Positions 1 to 6,576 of a DNA stretch of 11,551 nucleotides are shown in pieces. Location: the NCBI GenBank assembly GCA_022425465.1, contig JAKMFK010000086.1, positions 1-11,551 on the forward strand, written 5' to 3'. Within the stretch, counting starts at the first letter, position 1. Each line of letters opens with the position of its first letter. Made by a program: the position numbers and the translations under genes. The notes under the pieces are model-generated. The model did no database searches and was not told the origin of the DNA. It saw only the letters and a list, made by a program, of their open reading frames with translations. Source of the DNA: Bacteroidia bacterium (GTDB taxonomy: Bacteria; Bacteroidota; Bacteroidia; NS11-12g; UBA9320).

Positions 1-300
1 TGGTATTCAGTGATTTCTCCTGAGAGTTGCTCTTCTATTTTGTGGCATAGTTGGGAGTATAAAGAAAAAGCAGCAGAGGCTCTTAATTTGACAGCCGATC
101 AGATGCTCAAGAACAAATTAATTGATGGAATTATTCCAGAACCATTTGGAGGTGCTCACAATAATCCAGACGCAATGAGCAAAACTCTCAAAGCTGAACT
201 GAAAAAACAGATCAAAGAACTATCTGAGCTTAAGACTCAAAAGTTAGTGAATGACCGAATTAAAAAATTCAGCAAAATGGGGTCATACTCGAATGCGTAA
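1..300 (+). CDS. accA: Acetyl-CoA carboxylase carboxyltransferase subunit alpha, C-terminal end (5' truncated)
   Basis: This is the last 99 codons of AccA, open from the first base of the window in frame 1; the GTG at position 10 is an internal valine codon, not a start. AccA pairs with AccD to transfer the carboxyl group from carboxybiotin on AccB to acetyl-CoA, giving malonyl-CoA for fatty acid synthesis in the cytoplasm. What is seen: the reading starts WYSVISPESC and continues through a SILW segment, an AAEALNLTADQML helix and the IPEPFGGAHNNPDAM block. It closes with a charged helical tail ending at about the same point as the E. coli protein, so the C-terminus is complete. Its last 18 bases overlap the 3' end of the convergent wbqC-family gene. 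The rest of the gene lies upstream of the window. Confidence 0.95.
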   Translation, partial: WYSVISPESCSSILWHSWEYKEKAAEALNLTADQMLKNKLIDGIIPEPFGGAHNNPDAMSKTLKAELKKQIKELSELKTQKLVNDRIKKFSKMGSYSNA

Positions 301-849
301 CAGGTAGTCGATCGTTTCTGGTCCTAGGTTAAATAGGACATCGATTATACTTAAATTGCTTTCAAATTCCCAACGATCATCAAATACTTGAGGGTAAGCA
401 GCTAAATTTTCTAATTCAATTTCATTGTACATCACATTTTCATCCTCCTCTAATTCTACATTTAGAGATTTATGAATACATTGACATAATACTTGGAATA
501 ATGCCCAATTTAGGTCAATTAGCTTGGTGTGTTTTTCCAAAATAACTTCTTCAAGTTTGTACCCGTAGTGTAGAAAAAAAGGAGATTTACTATATGCATT
601 TTGAATGGATCTCCACACCTCAATTTGCCAATTATTAGAATAGTCAATCAAGACTTCATTATACATCCTTTTTCGTGTAGATTTTTGGGTTGGTATGCTC
701 AGTTTAAGTCTTCCATTGCTTGTCATAATTTCAAATTGAGATAAGTATGTCTGCTTTTGAAAGGTGTGATTAATATAGATATTATTGGTATCCATTTGAA
801 TAATAAATTGCCAATAGCTTATATTTCCAATGCAGTGAAGGTTATTCAT
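283..849 (-). CDS. WbqC family protein
   Basis: A 188-residue cytoplasmic protein of the WbqC family, which is often found with lipopolysaccharide O-antigen or other surface-polysaccharide genes; its biochemical reaction is not established. Visible family features are a start resembling 'GNISYWQFI' (9-17), FQKQTYLSQ (30-38), SNGRLKLSIP (44-53), NWQIEVWRSIQNAY (73-86) followed by SPFF (89-92), and the C-terminal LSIIDVLFNLGPE (166-178). I chose the ATG at 849 rather than one at 897. The family alignment begins here, and it gives a tight 8-base overlap with the end of folK (the ATGAATAA arrangement), whereas the upstream start would bury 56 bases in folK. It is therefore probably translationally coupled to folK on the same transcript. 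It converges on accA, with an 18-base overlap of the coding ends. Confidence 0.85.
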   Translation of the reverse strand: MNNLHCIGNISYWQFIIQMDTNNIYINHTFQKQTYLSQFEIMTSNGRLKLSIPTQKSTRKRMYNEVLIDYSNNWQIEVWRSIQNAYSKSPFFLHYGYKLEEVILEKHTKLIDLNWALFQVLCQCIHKSLNVELEEDENVMYNEIELENLAAYPQVFDDRWEFESNLSIIDVLFNLGPETIDYLLRIRV

Positions 850-1339
850 TATCAATTGTTTTTGAAAATAATAGGGTGTTGTCATCAATGTCATCAATGA
901 GTTGAATAATTGCCTTATTCTTCAATGGATGAATAAAGTTTGGGAGAATGTCTTGAAGCGGTTTTAAAACAAAGGCACGCTGATGAAGATGCTGGTGCGG
1001 AACTGTAATTATATCTGTTTCTAAAACATCGTATTCATAAAAAAGGATGTCGATGTCTATAATTCGTGGTCCCCATTTTTCTGTTTTAAGCCTACCCATT
1101 TCCTTTTCGATAGCTTGAACTTTTTTTAAACATTGATCGATTGTAATGTCCGTGTGTAAGTAGATAGCGGTATTAATAAATCGAGATTGATTTTCGTTGC
1201 CCCAAGGTGGGGTTTCATAAAAATGGGCAACTACAGGTTTTGAGTTGAAATATTTTTCAATTTTATGAATAGCCCTAAGCAAGTAGGCATAACGATTCCC
1301 AAGATTTGAGCCAAGACTTAAAACCAGTTTTTTTTTCAT
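842..1339 (-). CDS. folK: 2-amino-4-hydroxy-6-hydroxymethyldihydropteridine diphosphokinase (HPPK)
   Basis: HPPK transfers pyrophosphate from ATP to 6-hydroxymethyl-7,8-dihydropterin, the step before dihydropteroate synthase in folate synthesis; it is a soluble cytoplasmic enzyme. The 165-residue length is typical. Seen in the protein: GSNLG (10-14), the substrate-loop ETPPWG (42-47), and the signature WGPRIIDIDI (89-98). In that signature D95 and D97 correspond to the two Mg-binding aspartates. It is followed by the PH...LHQRAFVLKPL segment (114-128), which carries the conserved R121 and H115. The ATG at 1339 puts the first beta strand (KKKLVLSLGSN) at the expected distance. It forms an overlapping pair with the WbqC-family gene. 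Upstream, only 17 bases separate its start from the divergent membrane-protein gene, so its own promoter must lie inside that gene; I see no clear Bacteroidota -7 box there. Confidence 0.95.
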   Translation of the reverse strand: MKKKLVLSLGSNLGNRYAYLLRAIHKIEKYFNSKPVVAHFYETPPWGNENQSRFINTAIYLHTDITIDQCLKKVQAIEKEMGRLKTEKWGPRIIDIDILFYEYDVLETDIITVPHQHLHQRAFVLKPLQDILPNFIHPLKNKAIIQLIDDIDDNTLLFSKTIDNE

Positions 1340-1347
1340 TACCTTCG
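1340..1347 (+). promoter_or_regulatory. Candidate -7 promoter element TACCTTCG for the small membrane-protein gene
   Basis: TACCTTCG matches the Bacteroidota -7 consensus TAnnTTTG except for C in place of the third T. It ends 9 bases before the ATG at 1357, which predicts a very short leader. A -33 element is not clear (only CTTA near 1317-1320, inside folK). The same TTCG variant recurs at the two promoters around 5561-5625, which supports it being real in this genome. Confidence 0.4.
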
Positions 1348-1356
1348 CCTAGCTAT

Positions 1357-1803
1357 ATGGAGAATTTTTACAAATTTTTACCTGTGATTCTTTGGTTATT
1401 ATATAGATCATATAAGGCCAACAAAAAAACACAACAATTTCCGAAATCCTCCTCAAATCAAGATAAAAGAAAAAAATCACCTCAAAATCTTCCTTCATTT
1501 GATGAAATCCTACGAGAAATGATAGAGGGGAAAACAGAGGAAACACCCTCAAAAGAAATTGATGAGGAAGTTAAAGTGGAATCTCATAACCAAGCATTTG
1601 AGGTCCCCGAAGCAGAATATTTGGAGGAACAAGATGCTATTTCTGAAAATGAACATCGTGTTGATACGGGTCCGACTGTAGAAGAAGTAAGAGAGGATAT
1701 TTCCGAGATCCAAGGGGTTGAAATAGATAACCAACCTGACTCCTCATTTGATTTAAAATCGGCTGTAATTGCTGATACAATATTAAATAGACCCAAATAC
1801 TAG
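1357..1803 (+). CDS. Small membrane-anchored acidic protein of unknown function
   Basis: I do not recognise a named family. The 148-residue product has an N-terminal hydrophobic segment (FYKFLPVILWLLY, 4-16). This is followed at once by basic residues (RSYKANKK, and a KDKRKK-like patch at 37-40), which would place the bulk of the protein in the cytoplasm as a single-pass N-out anchor. Residues 47-130 are strongly acidic, low in predicted structure and rich in Glu/Asp/Ser. The final residues, FDLKSAVIADTILNRPKY (131-148), read like the short C-terminal tail I recall from other small Bacteroidota proteins (a pattern near 'F-D-[LP]-[RK]-x-A-V-I-...-I-L-x-R-P'); that similarity is from memory and unverified. 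I take the ATG at 1357 because the in-frame ATG at 1306 lies in the divergent folK and upstream of the candidate promoter. It ends one base before the convergent gtrA-family gene. Confidence 0.7.
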   Translation: MENFYKFLPVILWLLYRSYKANKKTQQFPKSSSNQDKRKKSPQNLPSFDEILREMIEGKTEETPSKEIDEEVKVESHNQAFEVPEAEYLEEQDAISENEHRVDTGPTVEEVREDISEIQGVEIDNQPDSSFDLKSAVIADTILNRPKY

Positions 1804-1804
1804 G

Positions 1805-2257
1805 TCAGTCTCTTTGTTTAAAAAGCCAATATTTTTGCCCAAGAAATGTTGCAGTTGCACTTAATGCAGTTGCTAAGAAGAACGCTAAAAATTTATCTAA
1901 CCCCAAAGCGTATGATTTTAGAACTTCTTGTACTTCCGATTCGATTGAAAATCGAAACAGGTAGTTTGGAATGCTATTAAGAAGAAAACTATTTGCTGAT
2001 ACGTTGATAATTAATGCGACAAAATATAACAATGCAAATAGCGTTAGTCTTTTATTGTTTTTATCGGTTTGCCTCCAGGTCCAATATTTATTCAAATTGT
2101 ATGTTACAAGCATGCCGGAACAAAAACTTAATGCTTTTGATTCGTTTGCTCCCATGTATTGAGACAGAACAAAGTAAACCACAAAATCAACTCCTACAGC
2201 TATGATTCCGCTGATGATGAATTTGGTAAGTTGTTTGCTTGCTTGATAAAAAGCCAT
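1805..2257 (-). CDS. GtrA family membrane protein
   Basis: A 150-residue polytopic inner-membrane protein of the GtrA family. Members are small four-helix proteins thought to translocate, or help to flip, lipid-linked sugars for O-antigen glucosylation, teichoic acid or arabinogalactan decoration. Four hydrophobic segments are visible at about residues 12-34, 40-60, 71-93 and 122-142. The family-typical TYNLNKYWTW (52-61) closes helix 2, and a matching GQKYWLF (140-146) closes helix 4, which reflects the internal two-fold repeat. The start ATG at 2257 is 6 bases downstream of the stop of the LD-carboxypeptidase gene, so the two are probably cotranscribed. No glycosyltransferase partner is present in the window, so the transported sugar cannot be guessed. 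Its end lies one base from the end of the convergent acidic-protein gene. Confidence 0.88.
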   Translation of the reverse strand: MAFYQASKQLTKFIISGIIAVGVDFVVYFVLSQYMGANESKALSFCSGMLVTYNLNKYWTWRQTDKNNKRLTLFALLYFVALIINVSANSFLLNSIPNYLFRFSIESEVQEVLKSYALGLDKFLAFFLATALSATATFLGQKYWLFKQRD

Positions 2258-2263
2258 TTCGTT

Positions 2264-3172
2264 CTATGCGGGCAAAAATAGCTTATTATCACGGATGTAA
2301 GCATTCATTCCCAGTCTTAAAGCAAGATTAGGTTGGGTATGTCCAGCTTTAAGACCAAAATAGATTGGGTAATCATAATCTTGGGTATGTTCAGAGATAA
2401 TTTGCAATGCATTTTTACCGAAAGGAATAGTGTTGTCGTTCATATCACTCATCCCACCAATAAGCAGAGCGGATAATGCTTTCAATTTTCCTGTTCTTTT
2501 GAGATTCATCATCATTCTGTCAATATGATATAAATATTCATCTAAATCTTCCAAGAATAGAATTTTCCCTTCAGTTGATATATCGGATTTAGATCCACAT
2601 AAACTGTGTAAAATACTGAGGTTTCCTCCAACTAAGCTACCTTTAGCGTTACCAGATTTGTTTAGTGGATGTTGAGGTAAATCATAAGACAAATCCCTCC
2701 CAAATACGGCGTCTATTAAACTTTGGTTTGAACTAATCTCGTCACTATTATTGGATCCAGTAATATTTATTGGCATGGTACAATGCAAGGTTGGGAATCC
2801 AAATTGTGCATGAACATGTGAATGTATTGCCGAGATATCACTGTAACCTAGAATCCATTTTTTTTGATCAATCGCAGGTTGGAAATTTAATTGATCCAGC
2901 AATCGAACAGATCCATATCCTCCTCTAGAACATTGGATTGCTTGAATATTGGGGTCGTCTATGAATCCTTGGAAGTCACTAATCTTGTCTGAATCCGACC
3001 CAGCCATTTGATTTAATTGGTTGAACATGTTAGGGCCAAGTTCGACTTTAAGTCCGTGTTTTTCTAGCCATGTTACAGTTGGTTGTACCTGATCTGGACT
3101 GATATGTCGTGCGGGTGATACGATGCCGACCGTATCCCCTTTTTTTAAATAGCGGGGAGTGAAATGACTCAT
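2264..3172 (-). CDS. ldcA: Muramoyltetrapeptide LD-carboxypeptidase (peptidase family S66)
   Basis: LdcA-type serine peptidase that removes the terminal D-alanine from murein tetrapeptides during peptidoglycan recycling, usually in the cytoplasm. MccF, the microcin C immunity peptidase, shares the fold, so the symbol is by homology. The 302 residues fit the family. Seen: an N-terminal strand GDTVGIVSPA (12-21), CSRGGYGSVRLL (81-92), and the nucleophile in GYSD (S111). The second half of the triad lies in LFLEDLDE (E208) and KAGHTQPN (H278), in the order Ser-Glu-His expected for S66. No signal peptide is evident. The start ATG at 3172 opens the family N-terminus. The gtrA-family gene follows after 6 bases. 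The acyl-CoA dehydrogenase gene is divergent, across a 124-base AT-rich spacer. Confidence 0.92.
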   Translation of the reverse strand: MSHFTPRYLKKGDTVGIVSPARHISPDQVQPTVTWLEKHGLKVELGPNMFNQLNQMAGSDSDKISDFQGFIDDPNIQAIQCSRGGYGSVRLLDQLNFQPAIDQKKWILGYSDISAIHSHVHAQFGFPTLHCTMPINITGSNNSDEISSNQSLIDAVFGRDLSYDLPQHPLNKSGNAKGSLVGGNLSILHSLCGSKSDISTEGKILFLEDLDEYLYHIDRMMMNLKRTGKLKALSALLIGGMSDMNDNTIPFGKNALQIISEHTQDYDYPIYFGLKAGHTQPNLALRLGMNAYIRDNKLFLPA

Positions 3173-3183
3173 TTTTTAAAAAA

Positions 3184-3192
3184 GCAAATATT
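3184..3192 (-). promoter_or_regulatory. Weak candidate -7 element for the LD-carboxypeptidase-gtrA pair
   Basis: On the minus strand this reads AATATTTGC, one mismatch from TAnnTTTGY, and lies 11 bases before the ATG at 3172. No -33 TTTG/TTG is seen at the expected spacing. The surrounding spacer is T-rich on the plus strand (about 3196-3214), and chance matches are likely there. Confidence 0.25.
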
Positions 3193-3276
3193 ATCTTTTA
3201 TTTTTTTCTTTTTTAACCCCATTCTAAACAAGCCCTTGAATGCCCTAAAAATAAAGATATTAGATGTGCATTGCTA

Positions 3277-3284
3277 TACATTTG
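3277..3284 (+). promoter_or_regulatory. Candidate -7 promoter element TACATTTG for the acyl-CoA dehydrogenase gene
   Basis: A full match to the Bacteroidota -7 consensus TAnnTTTG, followed by T, 12 bases upstream of the ATG at 3297. This implies a leader of only a few bases. I see no convincing -33 element about 20 bases further upstream. Confidence 0.45.
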
Positions 3285-3296
3285 TGAAAAAACAGT

Positions 3297-4439
3297 ATGG
3301 ATTTTAAACTTTCAGAAGAACATTTAATGATACAGCAAGCAGCAAGAGATTTTGCAGAATCTGAGTTGTTGCCGGGCGTCATTGAGCGAGATAACGAACA
3401 GCGATTCCCAACTGAACAAATAAAAAAACTAGGGGAACTCGGTATGATGGGAATGATGGTTGATCCCAAGTGGGGAGGAAGTGGCATGGATACCATTAGC
3501 TATGTGCTTGCGATGGAAGAAATTTCTAAAGTAGATGCCAGTGCGAGTGTGGTAATGAGTGTAAATAATTCATTGGTGTGTTGGGGCATCGAAAAATATG
3601 GGAACGATGATCAGAAGGAGCGGTATCTCAAACCCTTAGCAAGTGGACAAATCCATGGTGGATTTTGTTTAAGCGAACCTGAGGCTGGTAGTGATGCTAC
3701 AAGTCAAAAAACAACAGCCATTGATATGGGAGATCATTATTTATTGAATGGAACTAAAAATTGGATTACCAATGGTAAAACAGGGAGTACTTTTTTAGTG
3801 ATGGCTCAAACGGATGTTGAAAAAGGCCATAAGGGAATAAATTGTCTGATTGTAACTTCTGATATGGAAGGATTTACGGTAGGGAACAAAGAAGATAAAC
3901 TAGGAATTCGGGGTTCGGATACGCATTCAATTATGTTTCAGGATGTGAAAGTACCTAAAGCAAATCGAATTGGTGAAGAAGGGTTTGGTTTCAAGTTTGC
4001 CATGCAGGTTCTTAGTGGTGGACGTATAGGTATTGCTTCCCAAGCACTTGGTATTGCCAGTGGAGCTTATGAACGATCGTTACAATATTCAAAAGAACGT
4101 AAAGCATTTGGTACGGAAATCATGAATCACCAAGCTATTCAATTTAAGTTAGCTGACATGGCTACCCGTATTGAAGCTTCACGTTTATTCTGTTTCAAAG
4201 CTGCTGCACTTAAGGATGCTGGAGAGGATTATGCACAAGCTTCTAGTATGGCTAAACTTTATGCTTCAGAAACGGCTATGTGGGTGACCACAGAAGCTGT
4301 TCAAATTCATGGGGGATACGGGTTTGTAAAAGAGTATCATGTGGAACGAATGATGCGAGATGCCAAAATCACCCAAATTTATGAAGGTACCAGTGAGGTG
4401 CAACGAATCGTTATAGCTAGAAGTATTATTAAAGGATAG
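3297..4439 (+). CDS. Acyl-CoA dehydrogenase (short/branched-chain type)
   Basis: FAD-dependent cytoplasmic enzyme that makes the alpha,beta double bond in acyl-CoA thioesters (fatty acid or branched-chain amino acid catabolism) and passes electrons to ETF. The 380-residue length is normal, with domains in order: N-terminal helical (about 1-118), beta (119-230), C-terminal helical (231-380). Both family signatures are present: [10 protein letters not shown] (125-134), and the C-terminal [16 protein letters not shown] leading to [10 protein letters not shown]. The latter places the catalytic base at E363, the position used by short- and medium-chain enzymes rather than by isovaleryl- or long-chain ones. 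Chain-length preference cannot be read with certainty; butyryl-CoA-like is my best guess. It stands alone as a transcription unit and ends 2 bases from the convergent FAD oxidoreductase gene. No ETF genes are nearby. Confidence 0.94.
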   Translation: MDFKLSEEHLMIQQAARDFAESELLPGVIERDNEQRFPTEQIKKLGELGMMGMMVDPKWGGSGMDTISYVLAMEEISKVDASASVVMSVNNSLVCWGIEKYGNDDQKERYLKPLASGQIHGGFCLSEPEAGSDATSQKTTAIDMGDHYLLNGTKNWITNGKTGSTFLVMAQTDVEKGHKGINCLIVTSDMEGFTVGNKEDKLGIRGSDTHSIMFQDVKVPKANRIGEEGFGFKFAMQVLSGGRIGIASQALGIASGAYERSLQYSKERKAFGTEIMNHQAIQFKLADMATRIEASRLFCFKAAALKDAGEDYAQASSMAKLYASETAMWVTTEAVQIHGGYGFVKEYHVERMMRDAKITQIYEGTSEVQRIVIARSIIKG

Positions 4440-4441
4440 GA

Positions 4442-5557
4442 TTACTCCATTAGTTTAATAATTTCCTCGGAAACGCTAGCACTCAAAGCAACTCCCATAC
4501 CCCCTAGTCGAGCTGCAAGGAATACATGAGGCTCAATTTTTTTGATGATGGGTTTTTTTTGTTTTGATTTACCCATACCCATGATGCCACTCCATTGATA
4601 TTCTATGGAAACAGGTTTGCTTGTAATTTGCTCTTCCATGAAGCGTTTGAGTTCAGATATAATCACATCGCTAGTCTCAATTTTATTCGTGGTTTCTCCA
4701 ACAGAATCATAGTTGCGAGCTCCTCCCAGAAGTATGCGATTGTCAATGTCTCTCCAATAATAATACCCGTTATCATAATGGTAAAGCCCTTTGATGGGTA
4801 TGTTTTCCATTGGTTCACTGACAATGACTTGTCCTCTGCACGGGGAAATATCCTCATCAACGAGATTAGAAGTAAATGCGTTGGTGCATAGTATCAAATT
4901 CTTAGTTTTTAATTGAATCTTTTGTCGAGTATTAATTGTTATTTCGTTCTCATCGTTCCAATCAAGTACCTCTAATCCACCAATTAGATTGATATTTAAA
5001 CCTAGAGCATAGCTGTAAATGGTGCGATACATTTTGCCAGTATTGAGTTGCCCTTCATGCTCATTGTGGATAGTCCCTATTACACCAGGTAGTGAGCATT
5101 TGCTTTTGTATGTAAAAACACGCTCAAGGTTCAGTTCTCGCGACAAAATAGCGTTGATTCCTTGCAGACTATCAATGGCCTCATGAAGTTCGTGTTTATT
5201 GTTATTGGTAAATATCTCAATACTGCCTTTGGTTTGATAGTCCATTTGTAAATCTCCAAATTTCTCACGCAATTTGATGAGGCCCTGATATCTTTTTGAT
5301 ATGGTTTCGTATACATTTTCTTGAGTATCATATTTCAAATCGTCTAATATTTCAGAGATATTTGCAAAACATCCAAACCCTGCATTTCGAGTACTAGCTC
5401 CCAGTCCCCAACCGTGCCTGTCAACAACTGTAACAATTGCTTTGGGATGTTTTTCTTTAAGATTAATGGCTGTTTGAAGTCCAACAAGTCCCATTCCAAC
5501 AATGAGATAGTCGGATGGAGAAATTAAATATTCTTTTTCCCAATAGGAGAAATTCAT
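4442..5557 (-). CDS. FAD-dependent oxidoreductase, DAO family
   Basis: A 371-residue member of the D-amino-acid oxidase/glycine oxidase fold, related to gamma-glutamylputrescine oxidase (PuuB)-like amine oxidases. Seen: the dinucleotide-binding GMGLVG (21-26) after strand YLIV; D46 at the end of the second strand, for the adenosine ribose; and GASTRNAGFG (53-62), the hallmark that resembles the GASGRNGGF of PuuB-like proteins. It also has a C-terminal flavin-contacting GGMGVALSA (352-360) and a WSGIMGMG stretch before it. The substrate is unknown; an amine or N-methyl amino acid is plausible. The residues before the Rossmann strand (MNFSYWEKEY) look like a genuine family N-terminus, supporting the ATG at 5557. 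That ATG lies 4 bases from a candidate -7 box. It is divergent from the FMN enzyme gene and convergent with the acyl-CoA dehydrogenase gene. Confidence 0.88.
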   Translation of the reverse strand: MNFSYWEKEYLISPSDYLIVGMGLVGLQTAINLKEKHPKAIVTVVDRHGWGLGASTRNAGFGCFANISEILDDLKYDTQENVYETISKRYQGLIKLREKFGDLQMDYQTKGSIEIFTNNNKHELHEAIDSLQGINAILSRELNLERVFTYKSKCSLPGVIGTIHNEHEGQLNTGKMYRTIYSYALGLNINLIGGLEVLDWNDENEITINTRQKIQLKTKNLILCTNAFTSNLVDEDISPCRGQVIVSEPMENIPIKGLYHYDNGYYYWRDIDNRILLGGARNYDSVGETTNKIETSDVIISELKRFMEEQITSKPVSIEYQWSGIMGMGKSKQKKPIIKKIEPHVFLAARLGGMGVALSASVSEEIIKLME

Positions 5558-5560
5558 AAA

Positions 5561-5569
5561 ACGAAGTTA
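5561..5569 (-). promoter_or_regulatory. Candidate -7 promoter element TAACTTCGT for the FAD oxidoreductase gene
   Basis: On the minus strand TAACTTCG fits TAnnTTTG with one change (T to C), and exactly 4 bases (TTTT) separate it from the ATG at 5557. This would make the message nearly leaderless. It is one arm of a perfect 8-base inverted repeat whose partner (5618-5625) holds the equivalent place for the divergent gene, so it could instead, or also, be an operator half-site. No -33 box is obvious. Confidence 0.45.
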
Positions 5570-5617
5570 ATCAGAAAAGTTATTCCAGTTCATCGATTAT
5601 CTGTTTTAACAATTTCC

Positions 5618-5625
5618 TAACTTCG
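5618..5625 (+). promoter_or_regulatory. Candidate -7 promoter element TAACTTCG for the NMO/FabK-type gene
   Basis: Identical in sequence and in distance (4 bases, CCAA, before the ATG at 5630) to the element of the divergent gene at 5562-5569 on the other strand. This predicts transcription starting at or next to the start codon. The -33 region lacks a clear TTTG. Confidence 0.45.
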
Positions 5626-5629
5626 CCAA

Positions 5630-6571
5630 ATGACAAAACGAATTACATCGTTGTTTGGAATAAAATACCCCATTATTCAAGCAGGGATGATTTGGTGCAG
5701 TGGATGGAGACTTGCTAGTGCTGTGAGTAATTCTGGGGGACTTGGAATTATTGGTGCTGGGAGTATGTATCCGGAGATTTTGAGAGAACATATTCAAAAG
5801 TGTAAAAAAGCAACCAAACGATCTTTTGGGGTTAATATTCCTTTGTTATATCCTGACATCGAAAAGCTCATCGAGATTGTAATTGAAGAAAAAGTTCAAA
5901 TTGTATTCACATCAGCGGGTAATCCGGCTATTTGGACACAACATCTCAAAGAAAAAGGGATTACCGTTGTTCATGTGGTGAGCAATGAAAAGTTTGCATT
6001 AAAAGCAGAATCATGTGGAGTAGATGCCATAGTAGCAGAAGGTTTTGAGGCAGGAGGACATAACGGTAGAGAGGAGACAACCACATTTGTACTTGTCCCT
6101 CAATTATGCAAAGCCGTCAAAATACCAGTGATTGCTGCTGGAGGAATTGGTACGGGAAGAACAATGTTGGCAGCCATTGCTTTAGGTGCTGAGGGTGTCC
6201 AAATCGGAAGTAGGTTTGTCACTTCTGAAGAATCATCGGCTCATATCAACTTCAAAAAAGCAATTTTAAAAGCCAAAGACGGTGATACGCATCTAAGCAT
6301 AAAAAAACTTACACCTGCACGTTTGCTAAAAAATAAATTTTGGGAACAAATTAATCGTGCAGAAATGAGCGGTGCGTCAGAAGAAGAACTAAAAATAATT
6401 TTGGGAAGAGCAAGAGCAAAAAAAGGCATGTTTGAGGGAGATTTAGAAGATGGTGAGTTAGAAATTGGACAAATTAGTGGGTACATCAATGAGATAAAAC
6501 CAGCCGCGGATATTGTTGTTGAAATAATAGCAGAATATACCTCCGCACTACAAAAATTGAGACCTATTTAA
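5630..6571 (+). CDS. NMO/FabK-family FMN-dependent oxidoreductase (nitronate monooxygenase or enoyl-ACP reductase II)
   Basis: A 313-residue TIM-barrel flavoprotein of the 2-nitropropane dioxygenase/FabK family. Members either oxidise alkyl nitronates, such as propionate-3-nitronate, or reduce enoyl-ACP in fatty acid synthesis. Seen: PIIQAGMIW (14-22) on strand 1, then GGLGIIGAG (36-44). EGFEAGGHNG (137-146) has H144 at the residue number recalled for the conserved FabK histidine. The FMN phosphate loop is AAGGIGTGR (169-177), with ALGAEGVQIGSRF (184-196) after it. The length and the H144 context fit FabK as well as they fit bacterial NMO, so I leave the symbol blank. The ATG at 5630 starts right at the family N-terminus. 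A small AlbA_2 gene follows after 5 bases, suggesting one transcript; the FAD oxidoreductase gene is divergent. Confidence 0.9.
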   Translation: MTKRITSLFGIKYPIIQAGMIWCSGWRLASAVSNSGGLGIIGAGSMYPEILREHIQKCKKATKRSFGVNIPLLYPDIEKLIEIVIEEKVQIVFTSAGNPAIWTQHLKEKGITVVHVVSNEKFALKAESCGVDAIVAEGFEAGGHNGREETTTFVLVPQLCKAVKIPVIAAGGIGTGRTMLAAIALGAEGVQIGSRFVTSEESSAHINFKKAILKAKDGDTHLSIKKLTPARLLKNKFWEQINRAEMSGASEEELKIILGRARAKKGMFEGDLEDGELEIGQISGYINEIKPAADIVVEIIAEYTSALQKLRPI

Positions 6572-6576
6572 AAAAG

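Noticed and set aside
1349..1796. Several open frames antisense to the acidic-protein gene
   Set aside because: They are short, have no recognisable motif and mirror the acidic composition of the sense gene; the sense frame has a sensible start, anchor and promoter box.
3173..3296. T-rich divergent spacer as a possible small RNA or terminator
   Set aside because: No hairpin precedes the T-runs, and both flanking genes start here rather than end, so it is best read as an AT-rich promoter region.
4595..4891. A 98-codon plus-strand open frame inside the FAD oxidoreductase gene
   Set aside because: It lies opposite conserved FAD-oxidoreductase coding sequence and has no family features, so it is a shadow frame.
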